In this document: one piece after another, positions 1-7,241 of the stretch
Position numbering within the stretch: the first letter of the stretch is position 1
How the letters are laid out: each line of letters opens with the position of its first letter
Assembly: GCA_963801035.1 (NCBI GenBank)
Contig: CAWDDF010000002.1
Location: 124,001-188,000 of the forward strand
Direction: 5' to 3'
Length of the DNA stretch: 64,000 nucleotides
Source of the DNA: JACCZX01 sp963801035
Lineage (GTDB): Bacteria; Pseudomonadota; Gammaproteobacteria; Burkholderiales; Burkholderiaceae_F
Made by a program: the position numbers and the translations under genes
The notes under the pieces: generated by a model
Told to the model about the DNA's origin: nothing
The model's input: only the letters and a program-made list of their open reading frames with translations
The model's database searches: none

Positions 1-438
1 TATGAAACCAACATCAAGACTTCGCTCGGCGATTCGTGCCTGTACCCCTTCCGAGTTGGCAACGAAGAGCCGCGTAACGACCGCCGGATAACGTACCTTG
101 AATGCGCCGAGAATCTGAGGCAGCAGGAAGTCGGCGATGGTCGTGCTCGCGCCAATCAACAGCGGGCCGGCGAAATGTCCGCTCAACTCCTTCATGCGGG
201 AGTCAAGCTCTGCGGAGAGAGCAAGAATTCGATCCGCGTACTCGAGCGCAATCGTTCCGGCGAAGGTGAGAGTGATACGGCCCTGCGCGCGATCAAAAAG
301 GCGCGTGTTCAGCTCCTCCTCCAACTGCCTGATCTGAAAAGTGACGGCGGGCTGCGTCATGGAAAGTGCCTCTGCCGCCCTAGTGAACGACAGGTGCTTC
401 GCCACGGCATTGAAAACCTGGAGTCTTCGATCCGACAC
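1..438 (-). CDS. LysR-family transcriptional regulator, 3' end beyond the window
   Basis: The 146 N-terminal codons on the minus strand encode a LysR-type winged helix-turn-helix (reading LSFTRAAEALSMTQPAVTF, then RQLEEELNTRLFDR). It runs into the start of the inducer-binding domain (GPLLIGASTTIADFLLP). A GTG at 438 is chosen because the family's usual start of the helix-turn-helix (SDRRLQVFNAV) begins there. The internal ATG at 360 would cut the DNA-binding helix. The gene is divergent from aprM with 268 bp between them, the usual layout for a LysR regulator acting on its neighbour, so it probably controls the apr operon. The C-terminal half lies outside the window. The family is certain; the target and inducer are inferred or unknown. 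Confidence 0.9.
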   Translation of the reverse strand, partial: MSDRRLQVFNAVAKHLSFTRAAEALSMTQPAVTFQIRQLEEELNTRLFDRAQGRITLTFAGTIALEYADRILALSAELDSRMKELSGHFAGPLLIGASTTIADFLLPQILGAFKVRYPAVVTRLFVANSEGVQARIAERSLDVGFI

Positions 439-496
439 GAGGGCAACCGCTCTTCAAGTGGCCGCACTGCACTGCGGCACCGCGCGCATCATACTG

Positions 497-565
497 GTCT
501 TATCGTGCGCACTTGCTACCCATCGCGATGTGCCACGTGTGCGCGCAATATGAGTGATGTCTTAT
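497..565. promoter_or_regulatory. Divergent lysR/aprM control region with repeated GTCTTAT motif
   Basis: The 268 bp between the LysR start and aprM hold two copies of GTCTTAT (497-503 and 559-565), 62 bp apart. The second sits in the near-palindrome GTCTTATAGAC. A spacing close to six helical turns fits a LysR tetramer bending DNA. No convincing -35/-10 pair stands out. The operator role is an inference from position and repetition only. Confidence 0.3.
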
Positions 566-706
566 AGACGGATAAACGAGTTGAATTGGCGGACATGCGA
601 AGTGCGTGGCACATTCGAGCATCCGTTGCGAACGTGAACCCCGCATTCGAGCGGGCCGTTTTTGCGAGGAAGCCTCGTTAGCAAGGCCTAAGAGAGGGAA
701 GACTCC

Positions 707-1531
707 ATGCTAAGTATCAATCCATTCGCCGTCGCGGGCGCGTCGTTGCCTGCCGGCTTCCTGCAAGGCTTCCTGGTCGTGATGGCCCTTGCTGTGGTGA
801 TAGGGACGCTGTTCGACGTCATCCACAAGGGCAGCGCAGGTTATTTCTTCACCAACATGCGCACGTCAAGGGCGAAGGGCCGCAAGCTGAGCGGCGGCGA
901 GCTCGCCTCTATCGCCGTGCAGACCGCGGTAGTCGACGTGCTCGCTTCGGGAGAGTTCTGTAACCCGAAACGCAGGGTGGCGCACCTGCTCGGCATGTAT
1001 GGGTTCATTCTCTATCTGGTGGCCACTGCGGTTATGGTGTTCCGCTATCCCGCTGGCGCGACAGCCACGCCGCAGATCTGGCCCATGCTCTGGTGGATCG
1101 GCGCCCTGATGGTGCTGGTTGGCGGCTACTGGTTCTGGTTCTTCATCCGCGTTGACGTCACCTCCGAAGGCCGCTCGCCATTCCGCCTGACGAAGGCGGA
1201 CCTCTTCGTTCTGTCATTGCTGGTGAGCGTGACTCTCGCGGTCGCGTGGGCCGCCATGGGCGCTGGCGTGGGCGTGCTCTTCTGGCTCTACATCCTTGCG
1301 ACCATCGTGCTCTTTGTCGGCGTGCCGTGGTCGAAATTCGCTCACATGTTCTTCAAGCCGGCGGCAGCCTTCGAAAAGCGGGTATCCAAGGCCGACGGCA
1401 CGGCCGAGAACCTGCCGACGCAGACGCGTGACGATCCGGAGCAACGAAAGCGGCATTCCATGGAACTGTTGCGGGACGCTCCGATGGACATGGGACTCGG
1501 CATCAAGCGCGAGGCCCCACGTCACTATTGA
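707..1531 (+). CDS. aprM: AprM, membrane anchor of adenylylsulfate reductase
   Basis: A 274-residue integral membrane protein with about six hydrophobic segments and a charged C-terminal tail ending in QRKRHSMELL and KREAPRHY. It lies directly upstream of aprB and aprA. In sulfur-oxidising proteobacteria AprM is the proposed quinone-linked anchor that takes electrons from cytoplasmic AprBA, in place of the QmoABC complex used by other lineages. Composition and its place as first gene of aprM-aprB-aprA support the name; no cofactor motif is diagnostic. It starts at ATG 707 after a purine-rich AGAGAGGGAAG site. The gap to aprB is 50 bp, so the three genes are almost certainly one operon. Confidence 0.85.
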   Translation: MLSINPFAVAGASLPAGFLQGFLVVMALAVVIGTLFDVIHKGSAGYFFTNMRTSRAKGRKLSGGELASIAVQTAVVDVLASGEFCNPKRRVAHLLGMYGFILYLVATAVMVFRYPAGATATPQIWPMLWWIGALMVLVGGYWFWFFIRVDVTSEGRSPFRLTKADLFVLSLLVSVTLAVAWAAMGAGVGVLFWLYILATIVLFVGVPWSKFAHMFFKPAAAFEKRVSKADGTAENLPTQTRDDPEQRKRHSMELLRDAPMDMGLGIKREAPRHY

Positions 1532-1581
1532 AAAAAGAAAACAGAAAACAATTTCATCAAGAACCGCTCAGGGAGACACTC

Positions 1582-2061
1582 ATGCCTACCTTCGTCTACA
1601 TGACGAGGTGCGACGGATGCGGACACTGCGTCGACATCTGTCCATCGGACATCATGCACATCGACGAGACGTATCGTCGCGCTTACAACATCGAACCGAA
1701 CATGTGCTGGGAGTGCTATTCCTGCGTGAAGGCTTGTCCCCAGAATGCGATCGATGTCCGCGGATATGCGGATTTCGCGCCGCTCGGTCACAGCGTTCGA
1801 GTCGATCGCGACGAACGCAAAGGCACGATCGCGTGGAAGATCAAGTTCCGAAACGGCACGGAGAAAAACTTTCTGTCTCCGATTACGACGAAGCCGTGGG
1901 GGACCGCGATCCCCAAGCTCGCCGATGTTCCCGCGCCCACCAAGGAGATGCGCGACAGCCAACTCCTCTACAACGAGCCGAAATGGATCCGCATGGATGA
2001 GGGCGGCTTGCGCACGCTCAAGGACGCCGGCCTCAAGCTGAAGCAGGGCGTGTACTACTGA
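1582..2061 (+). CDS. aprB: Adenylylsulfate (APS) reductase beta subunit, iron-sulfur protein
   Basis: A 159-residue ferredoxin-like protein with two [4Fe-4S] motifs near its N-terminus: CDGCGHCVDICP (about residue 10) and CWECYSCVKACP (about residue 45). A long C-terminal extension typical of AprB wraps AprA and ends in GVYY. The start is ATG 1582, preceded by AGGGAGACA; an upstream in-frame extension to 1528 lacks family similarity. AprB carries electrons between the FAD of AprA and the membrane. With AprM present the complex is expected to work in the oxidative direction, sulfite plus AMP to APS. Its stop overlaps the aprA start (TGATG), showing translational coupling. Confidence 0.97.
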   Translation: MPTFVYMTRCDGCGHCVDICPSDIMHIDETYRRAYNIEPNMCWECYSCVKACPQNAIDVRGYADFAPLGHSVRVDRDERKGTIAWKIKFRNGTEKNFLSPITTKPWGTAIPKLADVPAPTKEMRDSQLLYNEPKWIRMDEGGLRTLKDAGLKLKQGVYY

Positions 2062-3971
2062 TGGCCTACCAAACGATCATCGAAGACAACATCGACATTC
2101 TCGTCGTCGGTGCCGGTCTTGGCGGCACGGGTGCCGCCTGGGAGGCCAGGTTCTGGGGGCAGGACAAGAAGATCGTCATTGCCGAGAAGGCAAACATCGA
2201 TCGGTCCGGTGCAGTGGCTCAGGGGCTATACGCAATCAACTGCTACATGGGGACCCGCTGGGGCGAGAACAATCCCGAAGACCATGTCCGTTACGCCCGC
2301 ATCGACCTGATGGGACTCGTTCGCGAAGACCTGCTGTTCGACATGGCACGTCACGTCGACTCCACCGTGCATCAGTTCGAAGAATGGGGCCTGCCGATCA
2401 TGAAGGACCCGAAGACCGGGCGCTATCTGCGTGAAGGTCGATGGCAGATCATGATTCACGGCGAGTCGTATAAGCCCATCGTGGCCGAGGCGGCCAAGAA
2501 ATCGGCTGACAAGGTCTTCAACCGCATCTGCGTCACGCACCTGCTGATGGATGAAGCCAAGCCGGATCGAGTTGCAGGTGCCGTCGGCTTCAACGTCCGC
2601 ACGGGCAACTACCACGTCTTCAAGTCCAAGGCCGTCATCTGCGGCGCGGGCGGCGCCTCCAACATCTTCAAGACACGCTCCACGGGCGAAGGTGCCGGGC
2701 GCACCTGGTATGCGCCGTGGTCGTCCGCGTCGGCGTACGGACTCATGATCAACGCCGGCGCCAAGATGACGCAGATGGAAAATCGGATTGTGCTGGCCCG
2801 TTTCAAGGATGGTTACGGTCCGGTGGGCGCGTACTTCCTGCACCTGAAGACCTACACGCAGAACGCGCTGGGCGAAGAGTACGAATCCAAGTGGTTCCCC
2901 GCGCTGCAGAAAATGGTCGGCAAGGAATATCTCGATCCGGAAGTCTCGCACCTGACTCATCGGCCGATACCGACCTGCTTGCGCAACCATTGCATCATCA
3001 GCGAAGTGGCCGCCGGCCGCGGCCCCATACACATGGTGACCATGAAGGCGTTCCAGGACCCCCACCTGGAAGAGGTCGGCTGGGAGAACTTCCTGGGCAT
3101 GACCGTGGGCCAGGCGGTTCTGTGGGCTGCCACCGACGTGGATCCCAAAAACGAGAATCCCGAGCTGACTACGTCTGAGCCCTATGTCATGGGGTCACAT
3201 GCGACGTGCTCAGGTGCGTGGTGCTCCGGTCCAGAGGACGTTTCACCGCCCGAGTATTTCTGGGGCTACAACCGCATGACGACGATCGAAGGTCTTTTCG
3301 GCGCAGGTGATGCGGTCGGCGGCACGCCGCACGCGTTCTCATCGGGCTCGTTCACCGAGGGCCGTCTCGCCGCGAAGGCCGCCTGCAAGTACATCGACGA
3401 CGGAAAGGGCGAAGGCATCGTCGTATCGGATTTGCAGATCGCGCGCCGCAGGAACGAGATCTACAGGCCCTTGCACCACTACAAAACCTACCGCAATGCG
3501 GTCGTGGCGGGCACCGTCAACCCGCACTACATCAATCCTCAGCAAGGCCTGGACCGCCTGCAGAAGCTGATGGATGAGTATTGCGGCGGCTATACCGTCG
3601 GTTACATGACCAACGAGAAGCTCCTGAACATCTGCCTCAAGAAGCTCAAGATCATGGAGGAAGATCTCGAGAGCCTGGCCGCGAAGGATCTTCACGAGCT
3701 GCTGCGTGCGTGGGAACTGAAGCACCGTCATCGAGCCGCGGAGTGCGTCACGCAACACACGCTGTTCCGCAAGGAAACGCGCTGGCCGGGGTACTACTAC
3801 CGCGGCGACGTCATGAAGGTAGACGACGAGAACTGGCACGTGCTGACCGTGTCGCGTCGCGATCCAGAAACTGGTGAGTACGAGATGGAGAAGGCGCCTT
3901 GCTATCACCTGATTGCGGATGAGGAGCCGGCGACGATCGGCCACGCTACGCAACAGAAACTGACGGCGTGA
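2061..3971 (+). CDS. aprA: Adenylylsulfate (APS) reductase alpha subunit, flavoprotein
   Basis: A 636-residue FAD protein of the fumarate reductase/AprA family, full length. It has an N-terminal dinucleotide fold (VVGAGLGGTGAA, about residues 16-27), the GLYAINCYMGTRWGE segment and a late GAGDAVGGTPHAFSSGSFTEG flavin region (about residues 412-435). It interconverts sulfite plus AMP with APS in the cytoplasm. Here the neighbouring sulfite producers (xsc, suyAB) and sox genes suggest sulfite oxidation. No sat (ATP sulfurylase) or adenylylsulfate:phosphate adenylyltransferase gene is visible, so the step from APS to sulfate must be encoded elsewhere. Translation is coupled to aprB by a one-base overlap. 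Confidence 0.98.
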   Translation: MAYQTIIEDNIDILVVGAGLGGTGAAWEARFWGQDKKIVIAEKANIDRSGAVAQGLYAINCYMGTRWGENNPEDHVRYARIDLMGLVREDLLFDMARHVDSTVHQFEEWGLPIMKDPKTGRYLREGRWQIMIHGESYKPIVAEAAKKSADKVFNRICVTHLLMDEAKPDRVAGAVGFNVRTGNYHVFKSKAVICGAGGASNIFKTRSTGEGAGRTWYAPWSSASAYGLMINAGAKMTQMENRIVLARFKDGYGPVGAYFLHLKTYTQNALGEEYESKWFPALQKMVGKEYLDPEVSHLTHRPIPTCLRNHCIISEVAAGRGPIHMVTMKAFQDPHLEEVGWENFLGMTVGQAVLWAATDVDPKNENPELTTSEPYVMGSHATCSGAWCSGPEDVSPPEYFWGYNRMTTIEGLFGAGDAVGGTPHAFSSGSFTEGRLAAKAACKYIDDGKGEGIVVSDLQIARRRNEIYRPLHHYKTYRNAVVAGTVNPHYINPQQGLDRLQKLMDEYCGGYTVGYMTNEKLLNICLKKLKIMEEDLESLAAKDLHELLRAWELKHRHRAAECVTQHTLFRKETRWPGYYYRGDVMKVDDENWHVLTVSRRDPETGEYEMEKAPCYHLIADEEPATIGHATQQKLTA

Positions 3972-3989
3972 ACGTCGTCGAAAGCACTG

Positions 3990-4319
3990 ATGAGGAGATA
4001 CGTGCCATCGCCGATCCCACTGTGGCGCGATCTTCTCAAGGCCTCCAACGAAGGAAAGTACGCAGAGTTCGTCCAAAAGTTCGCCAAGTCGCTGGCGCTT
4101 ACGATGAACGAGGTCGTCGTGAATCACCAGTTCGCCAATAGCGAGTTGGCCAGAAATCTCTCTGAACATGTCGACTATCTGGGCATCATTCGGCGCGGCG
4201 AACATGTGACGGTCCTTTACCGTCAACGGAGTACCAAGAAGCCCGGTGAATGGCTCGGCAGGCTTGTCCTCGGCTACGAAGATGGTGATATCAGGATTTT
4301 CGCGGCGTCGATTTTCTGA
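3990..4319 (+). CDS. Hypothetical protein in the apr operon
   Basis: A 109-residue soluble protein I do not recognise. It begins MRRYVPSPIPLWRDLL and has no cysteines, signal peptide or membrane segment. It is rich in charged residues and looks like a small alpha/beta protein (FVQKFAKSLALTM, then VTVLYRQRS and GRLVLGYEDGDIRIF). It starts 18 bp after aprA with a GAGG element just ahead of the ATG and precedes the SlyD-like gene by 18 bp, so co-transcription with aprMBA is likely. A role in maturation or regulation of the reductase is possible but unsupported by any motif. Confidence 0.6.
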   Translation: MRRYVPSPIPLWRDLLKASNEGKYAEFVQKFAKSLALTMNEVVVNHQFANSELARNLSEHVDYLGIIRRGEHVTVLYRQRSTKKPGEWLGRLVLGYEDGDIRIFAASIF

Positions 4320-4337
4320 GCGAACGGACTCTGTTGC

Positions 4338-4847
4338 ATGAGCGAAGAGATTCGGGACGGCAAGTTTGTCGAGCTCACCTACAAGGTGACCGACCGGAAA
4401 ACCGGCCACGTTCTCAGCTGCGTCGAGTTTCCGTTAGGTTACGTTCACGGACACAATGAAATTCTGGCGCCTTCGGTCCACAGGGAACTGGAGGGTAAGT
4501 CCGCCGGCGACGTGACCGAAGTGCGGATCGACGGCAATCGCATCTTTGGGCCGAGGGACGAGTCGCTCGTGTTCACCGATCTTATCGAGAACGTGCCCGA
4601 AGAGTACCGTCAGGTCGGCACCGCCATCCTGATGCAGAACGACAGAGGTCAGACGCGCAGCTTCATCGTGACCCGAATCGACGGCGAAACGCTGACGGTC
4701 GACGGAAACAATCCGCTTTGCGGCAGGGAGGTCGTCTTCACGCTCGAGATAGTGACGGTGCGCAACGCGACCGACGAGGAGATGAAAGCCGGTGGAGCGG
4801 TGGGCGCCGCGCCGAAGATCGACCCGTCGATAATGACGCCGGTTTGA
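4338..4847 (+). CDS. FKBP-type peptidyl-prolyl cis-trans isomerase, SlyD-like
   Basis: A 169-residue protein with the SlyD/FKBP layout: an N-terminal half (VELTYKVTDRKTGHVL), the substrate-flap region GYVHGHNEILAPSVHRELEGKSAGD, then a chaperone-type insertion and a return to the FKBP fold (VDGNNPLCGREVVFTLEIVTVR). GNNPLAG is the usual SlyD signature; here it reads GNNPLCG. SlyD proteins are cytoplasmic folding helpers that can bind metal. The histidine-rich tail of classical SlyD is absent. Its position in the apr operon suggests help in folding or cofactor loading of AprBA, which is inference. The isomerase family assignment is firm; the gene name is left open because the tail differs. Confidence 0.8.
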   Translation: MSEEIRDGKFVELTYKVTDRKTGHVLSCVEFPLGYVHGHNEILAPSVHRELEGKSAGDVTEVRIDGNRIFGPRDESLVFTDLIENVPEEYRQVGTAILMQNDRGQTRSFIVTRIDGETLTVDGNNPLCGREVVFTLEIVTVRNATDEEMKAGGAVGAAPKIDPSIMTPV

Positions 4848-4910
4848 GCGGCGGTGACGACGCACTCTTTTCTGAGCTTAAGTTTACATCACGACAAATG
4901 GGGTGACTTT

Positions 4911-5069
4911 ATGAGCGAGCAAAAACCGATCACCAAAGTTCCTGACGGCGTTACTCGCTTCTATACGACGCGTCAGATGCTGCCGAACGAAAAAGGGTTT
5001 GTCGGCTACGAGACAGTCTGGAAGCCGTTGCAGAAGGAAGTCCCCTACAAGACACCAAAGACGCCGTAG
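4911..5069 (+). CDS. Small hypothetical protein, end of apr operon
   Basis: A 52-residue protein starting at ATG 4911 (MSEQKPITKVPDGV) and ending KEVPYKTPKTP. A longer reading frame from 4854 exists, but the GGGGTGA element at 4900-4906 favours the shorter start. It is hydrophilic, lysine- and proline-rich, with one tyrosine-rich stretch (TRFYTTRQMLPN) and no cysteine. I do not recognise it. It lies between the SlyD-like gene and pta on the same strand, so it may belong to the same transcript. Very short genes are easily mis-called, hence the moderate confidence. Confidence 0.45.
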   Translation: MSEQKPITKVPDGVTRFYTTRQMLPNEKGFVGYETVWKPLQKEVPYKTPKTP

Positions 5070-5091
5070 GATCGAGCACGGCGTCCTTCGC

Positions 5092-5976
5092 GTGGATGTT
5101 CTTGACAGACTATTCCAGCGGGCTCGCCAGCGGCCGCGCCGCATCGTGCTGCCGGAGGTCAACGACGAACGCATTATTGAAGCTGCGCGCAGGCTGAAAG
5201 ACGAAGGGCTTGCGGAGCCGATCCTGCCTCTCGATCCGGAGTCGAACCCGCGGCTCGCCGCGTATGCCGAGCTGTATGGCAATGCAAAGGTCGCGCAGCG
5301 CGCTGTGCGCAAGCCGCTGCTGCATGCCGGCATGATGGTCAAGGCAGGCGATGCCGACGCGATGCTCGCCGGCGTCGCGCATCCGACGGCACGCGTAATC
5401 GAGGCCGGGCTGATGACGATCGGACTCGCAGAAGGCATCCGCACGCCTTCGAGCTTTTTCCTGATGATCCTGGACGAAAGGGTTCTGATCTATTCCGATT
5501 GCGCGGTCAACGTCGAGCCCGACGCCGAACAGCTCGCCGACATCGCGCTAGCTTCGGCGGCAAGCTGCCGCGCGCTGCTCGAAGAAGAGCCGCGCGTCGC
5601 GTTGCTTTCCTTTTCGACGAAGGGCAGCGCACGCCACGCGCGCACCGAGAAGGTCGTGCGCGCGCTAGAGATCGCTCGAGCACGCGACCCGCGACTTGCG
5701 ATCGACGGCGAGTTGCAGGCCGACGCAGCGCTCGTCGATTCCATTGCAAAGATGAAGGTCAAGACCGAAAGCGCCGTGGCGGGGCGCGCCAACGTGCTGA
5801 TATTCCCGGATCTCGACTCCGGCAACATCGCCTACAAGCTCACGCAGCACCTTGCCGGCGCGCGCGCCATCGGGCCGATCCTGCAGGGTTTCGCGCGCCC
5901 GATCAGCGACCTCTCGCGCGGCGCGAGCGTCGACGACATCGTCGCCGCGGCGGTGCTTCTCTCAGCGCAGATCTAA
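5092..5976 (+). CDS. pta: Phosphate acetyltransferase (short form)
   Basis: A PTA/PTB-family enzyme converting acetyl phosphate and CoA to acetyl-CoA and phosphate. Recognisable blocks are RRIVLPEVNDERIIEAA near the start, GGV-like AGVAHPTARVIEAG, then LLSFSTKGSA, IDGELQADAALV and the conserved NVLIFPDLDSGNIAYKL region. The catalytic domain is complete without the N-terminal DRTGG extension of long enzymes. GTG 5092 is the most plausible start (VDVLDRLFQRA); no strong ribosome site is visible. Xsc 1.3 kb away releases acetyl phosphate, so this Pta is the expected next enzyme in sulfonate catabolism, as in other xsc-pta clusters. Its last 15 bp overlap the end of citrate synthase on the other strand. 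Confidence 0.93.
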   Translation: MDVLDRLFQRARQRPRRIVLPEVNDERIIEAARRLKDEGLAEPILPLDPESNPRLAAYAELYGNAKVAQRAVRKPLLHAGMMVKAGDADAMLAGVAHPTARVIEAGLMTIGLAEGIRTPSSFFLMILDERVLIYSDCAVNVEPDAEQLADIALASAASCRALLEEEPRVALLSFSTKGSARHARTEKVVRALEIARARDPRLAIDGELQADAALVDSIAKMKVKTESAVAGRANVLIFPDLDSGNIAYKLTQHLAGARAIGPILQGFARPISDLSRGASVDDIVAAAVLLSAQI

Positions 5977-7104
5977 GGGGACGTACTCCCGCGGCTGCGG
6001 TCCGTTGTACAGCGTCAGCGGGCGGATCAGGATGTTGTTTTCCATCTGCTCGAGCACTTGCACTGTCCAGCCTGGCACGCGGCCGATGGCGAAGATCGGA
6101 ACGAAGAGATCAGAGGGAATCCCGTTCAGGTAGTAGACGACGCCAGCGTAGAAGTCGACGTTGACGTTCACGCCGTGGCGCGCATAGCGCTCCATTGCCT
6201 TCACCAGCGCCTCAAGGATCTGGTACCACTTCGGCTGGCCCATCTCGCGCGAGAGCTTCTCGACGCCCGCGCGCATATGGCGCGCGCGCGGATCCTCGGC
6301 GCGATAGACGCGGTGCCCAAAGCCCATCACCGGCTCCTTGTTCGCGCGCTTACGCCGCACGTACTCGGCAGCGTTGGCGGCGTCACCGATCTCCTGCGCC
6401 ATGTTCATCACGTTCTCCGCCGCGCCGCCGTGCGCCGGGCCCGACAGCGCGGCGATCGCCGCCGTGATCGCGGCGTGCAGGTTGGCTTCCGTGCCCGCTA
6501 CGACTCGAGCGGTGAACGACGACGCGTTCGAGCCGTGCTCGGCGTGCAGGATCATGTCGGTGTCCATCAGCCGCTCGGCGTCCGCGCTCGGCGCCGTGCC
6601 CTTCAGCATGTAGAGGAAATTCGCGGCGTGTCCGAGCGCCGGGTCGGGCTCCACCGGCACGCGGCCGTTGCGGATGTGCTCGTGCGCTGCGACGATCATC
6701 GGCACCTGCGAAGCGAGCCGCACGCCTTTGCGCACGATCGCCTGCGGCGAGTTGTCGGCCACGTCGGGATCGAAGGCAGCGAGCGCCGACACGGCGGTAC
6801 GCAGCACATCCATCGGATGCGCGTTTTTTGTAATTTCAATGAGTTTGTTGATCTCAGGAGGCAGCTTGCGCGCGGCTTTCAGGTCGGCGTCAAAGCGAGC
6901 GAGTTCCTCTTTGCCGGGCAACTCCCCGTTCAGCAGCAGGTAGCACGTCTCCTCGAAGGTCGAGCGCTCGGCGAGATCGTGAATCGAGTACCCGCGATAG
7001 CGCAACTCGCCGGCGCGCCCATCGATGTAACAGACGCGCGAGCGGTCAAAGTAGACGCCTGCAAGCCCGCGATGGATGTCGGTCTTCTGAGTGTCTTCGC
7101 TCAT
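5962..7104 (-). CDS. Citrate synthase
   Basis: A 380-residue citrate synthase (methylcitrate-type short form). The catalytic triad is visible: His in HAEHGSNASSF, His in MGFGHRVY and Asp in VNVDFYAG. The start is the ATG at 7104 (MSEDTQKTDIHRGLAGVYFD), matching the usual family N-terminus; an upstream extension to 7197 crosses the palindrome and is rejected. It condenses acetyl-CoA with oxaloacetate and so would consume the acetyl-CoA made by Xsc and Pta. It is divergent from xsc and converges on pta with a 15-bp tail overlap. A 2-methylcitrate synthase acting on propionyl-CoA is possible from sequence alone, but no other prp genes are seen. Confidence 0.93.
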   Translation of the reverse strand: MSEDTQKTDIHRGLAGVYFDRSRVCYIDGRAGELRYRGYSIHDLAERSTFEETCYLLLNGELPGKEELARFDADLKAARKLPPEINKLIEITKNAHPMDVLRTAVSALAAFDPDVADNSPQAIVRKGVRLASQVPMIVAAHEHIRNGRVPVEPDPALGHAANFLYMLKGTAPSADAERLMDTDMILHAEHGSNASSFTARVVAGTEANLHAAITAAIAALSGPAHGGAAENVMNMAQEIGDAANAAEYVRRKRANKEPVMGFGHRVYRAEDPRARHMRAGVEKLSREMGQPKWYQILEALVKAMERYARHGVNVNVDFYAGVVYYLNGIPSDLFVPIFAIGRVPGWTVQVLEQMENNILIRPLTLYNGPQPREYVPLDLR

Positions 7105-7161
7105 CCCTGAGTCTCCATCGAACCCTTCATCTCCGTTAACCTTCCGAAAGCGCACGACCGC

Positions 7162-7184
7162 CTCATCAGAGAGGCTCTGATGAG
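7162..7184. promoter_or_regulatory. Perfect palindrome midway between citrate synthase and xsc
   Basis: CTCATCAGAG at 7162-7171 and its exact complement CTCTGATGAG at 7175-7184 flank a 3-bp centre. There are 57 bp from each end to the nearest start codon, 7104 on the left and 7242 on the right. No T-run follows, so a terminator is unlikely. The symmetric placement between two divergent genes argues for an operator of a dimeric regulator controlling both. The protein that binds it is unknown. Confidence 0.55.
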
Positions 7185-7241
7185 ACTCGGAGTGCAACCA
7201 GCGTAAAGTAAAACCGCAGCGTCACCCAAGCGAGGATAACG

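Noticed and set aside
7162..7184. Intrinsic terminator for citrate synthase or xsc
   Set aside because: The stem lies upstream of both genes, not after either, and has no T-run on either strand.
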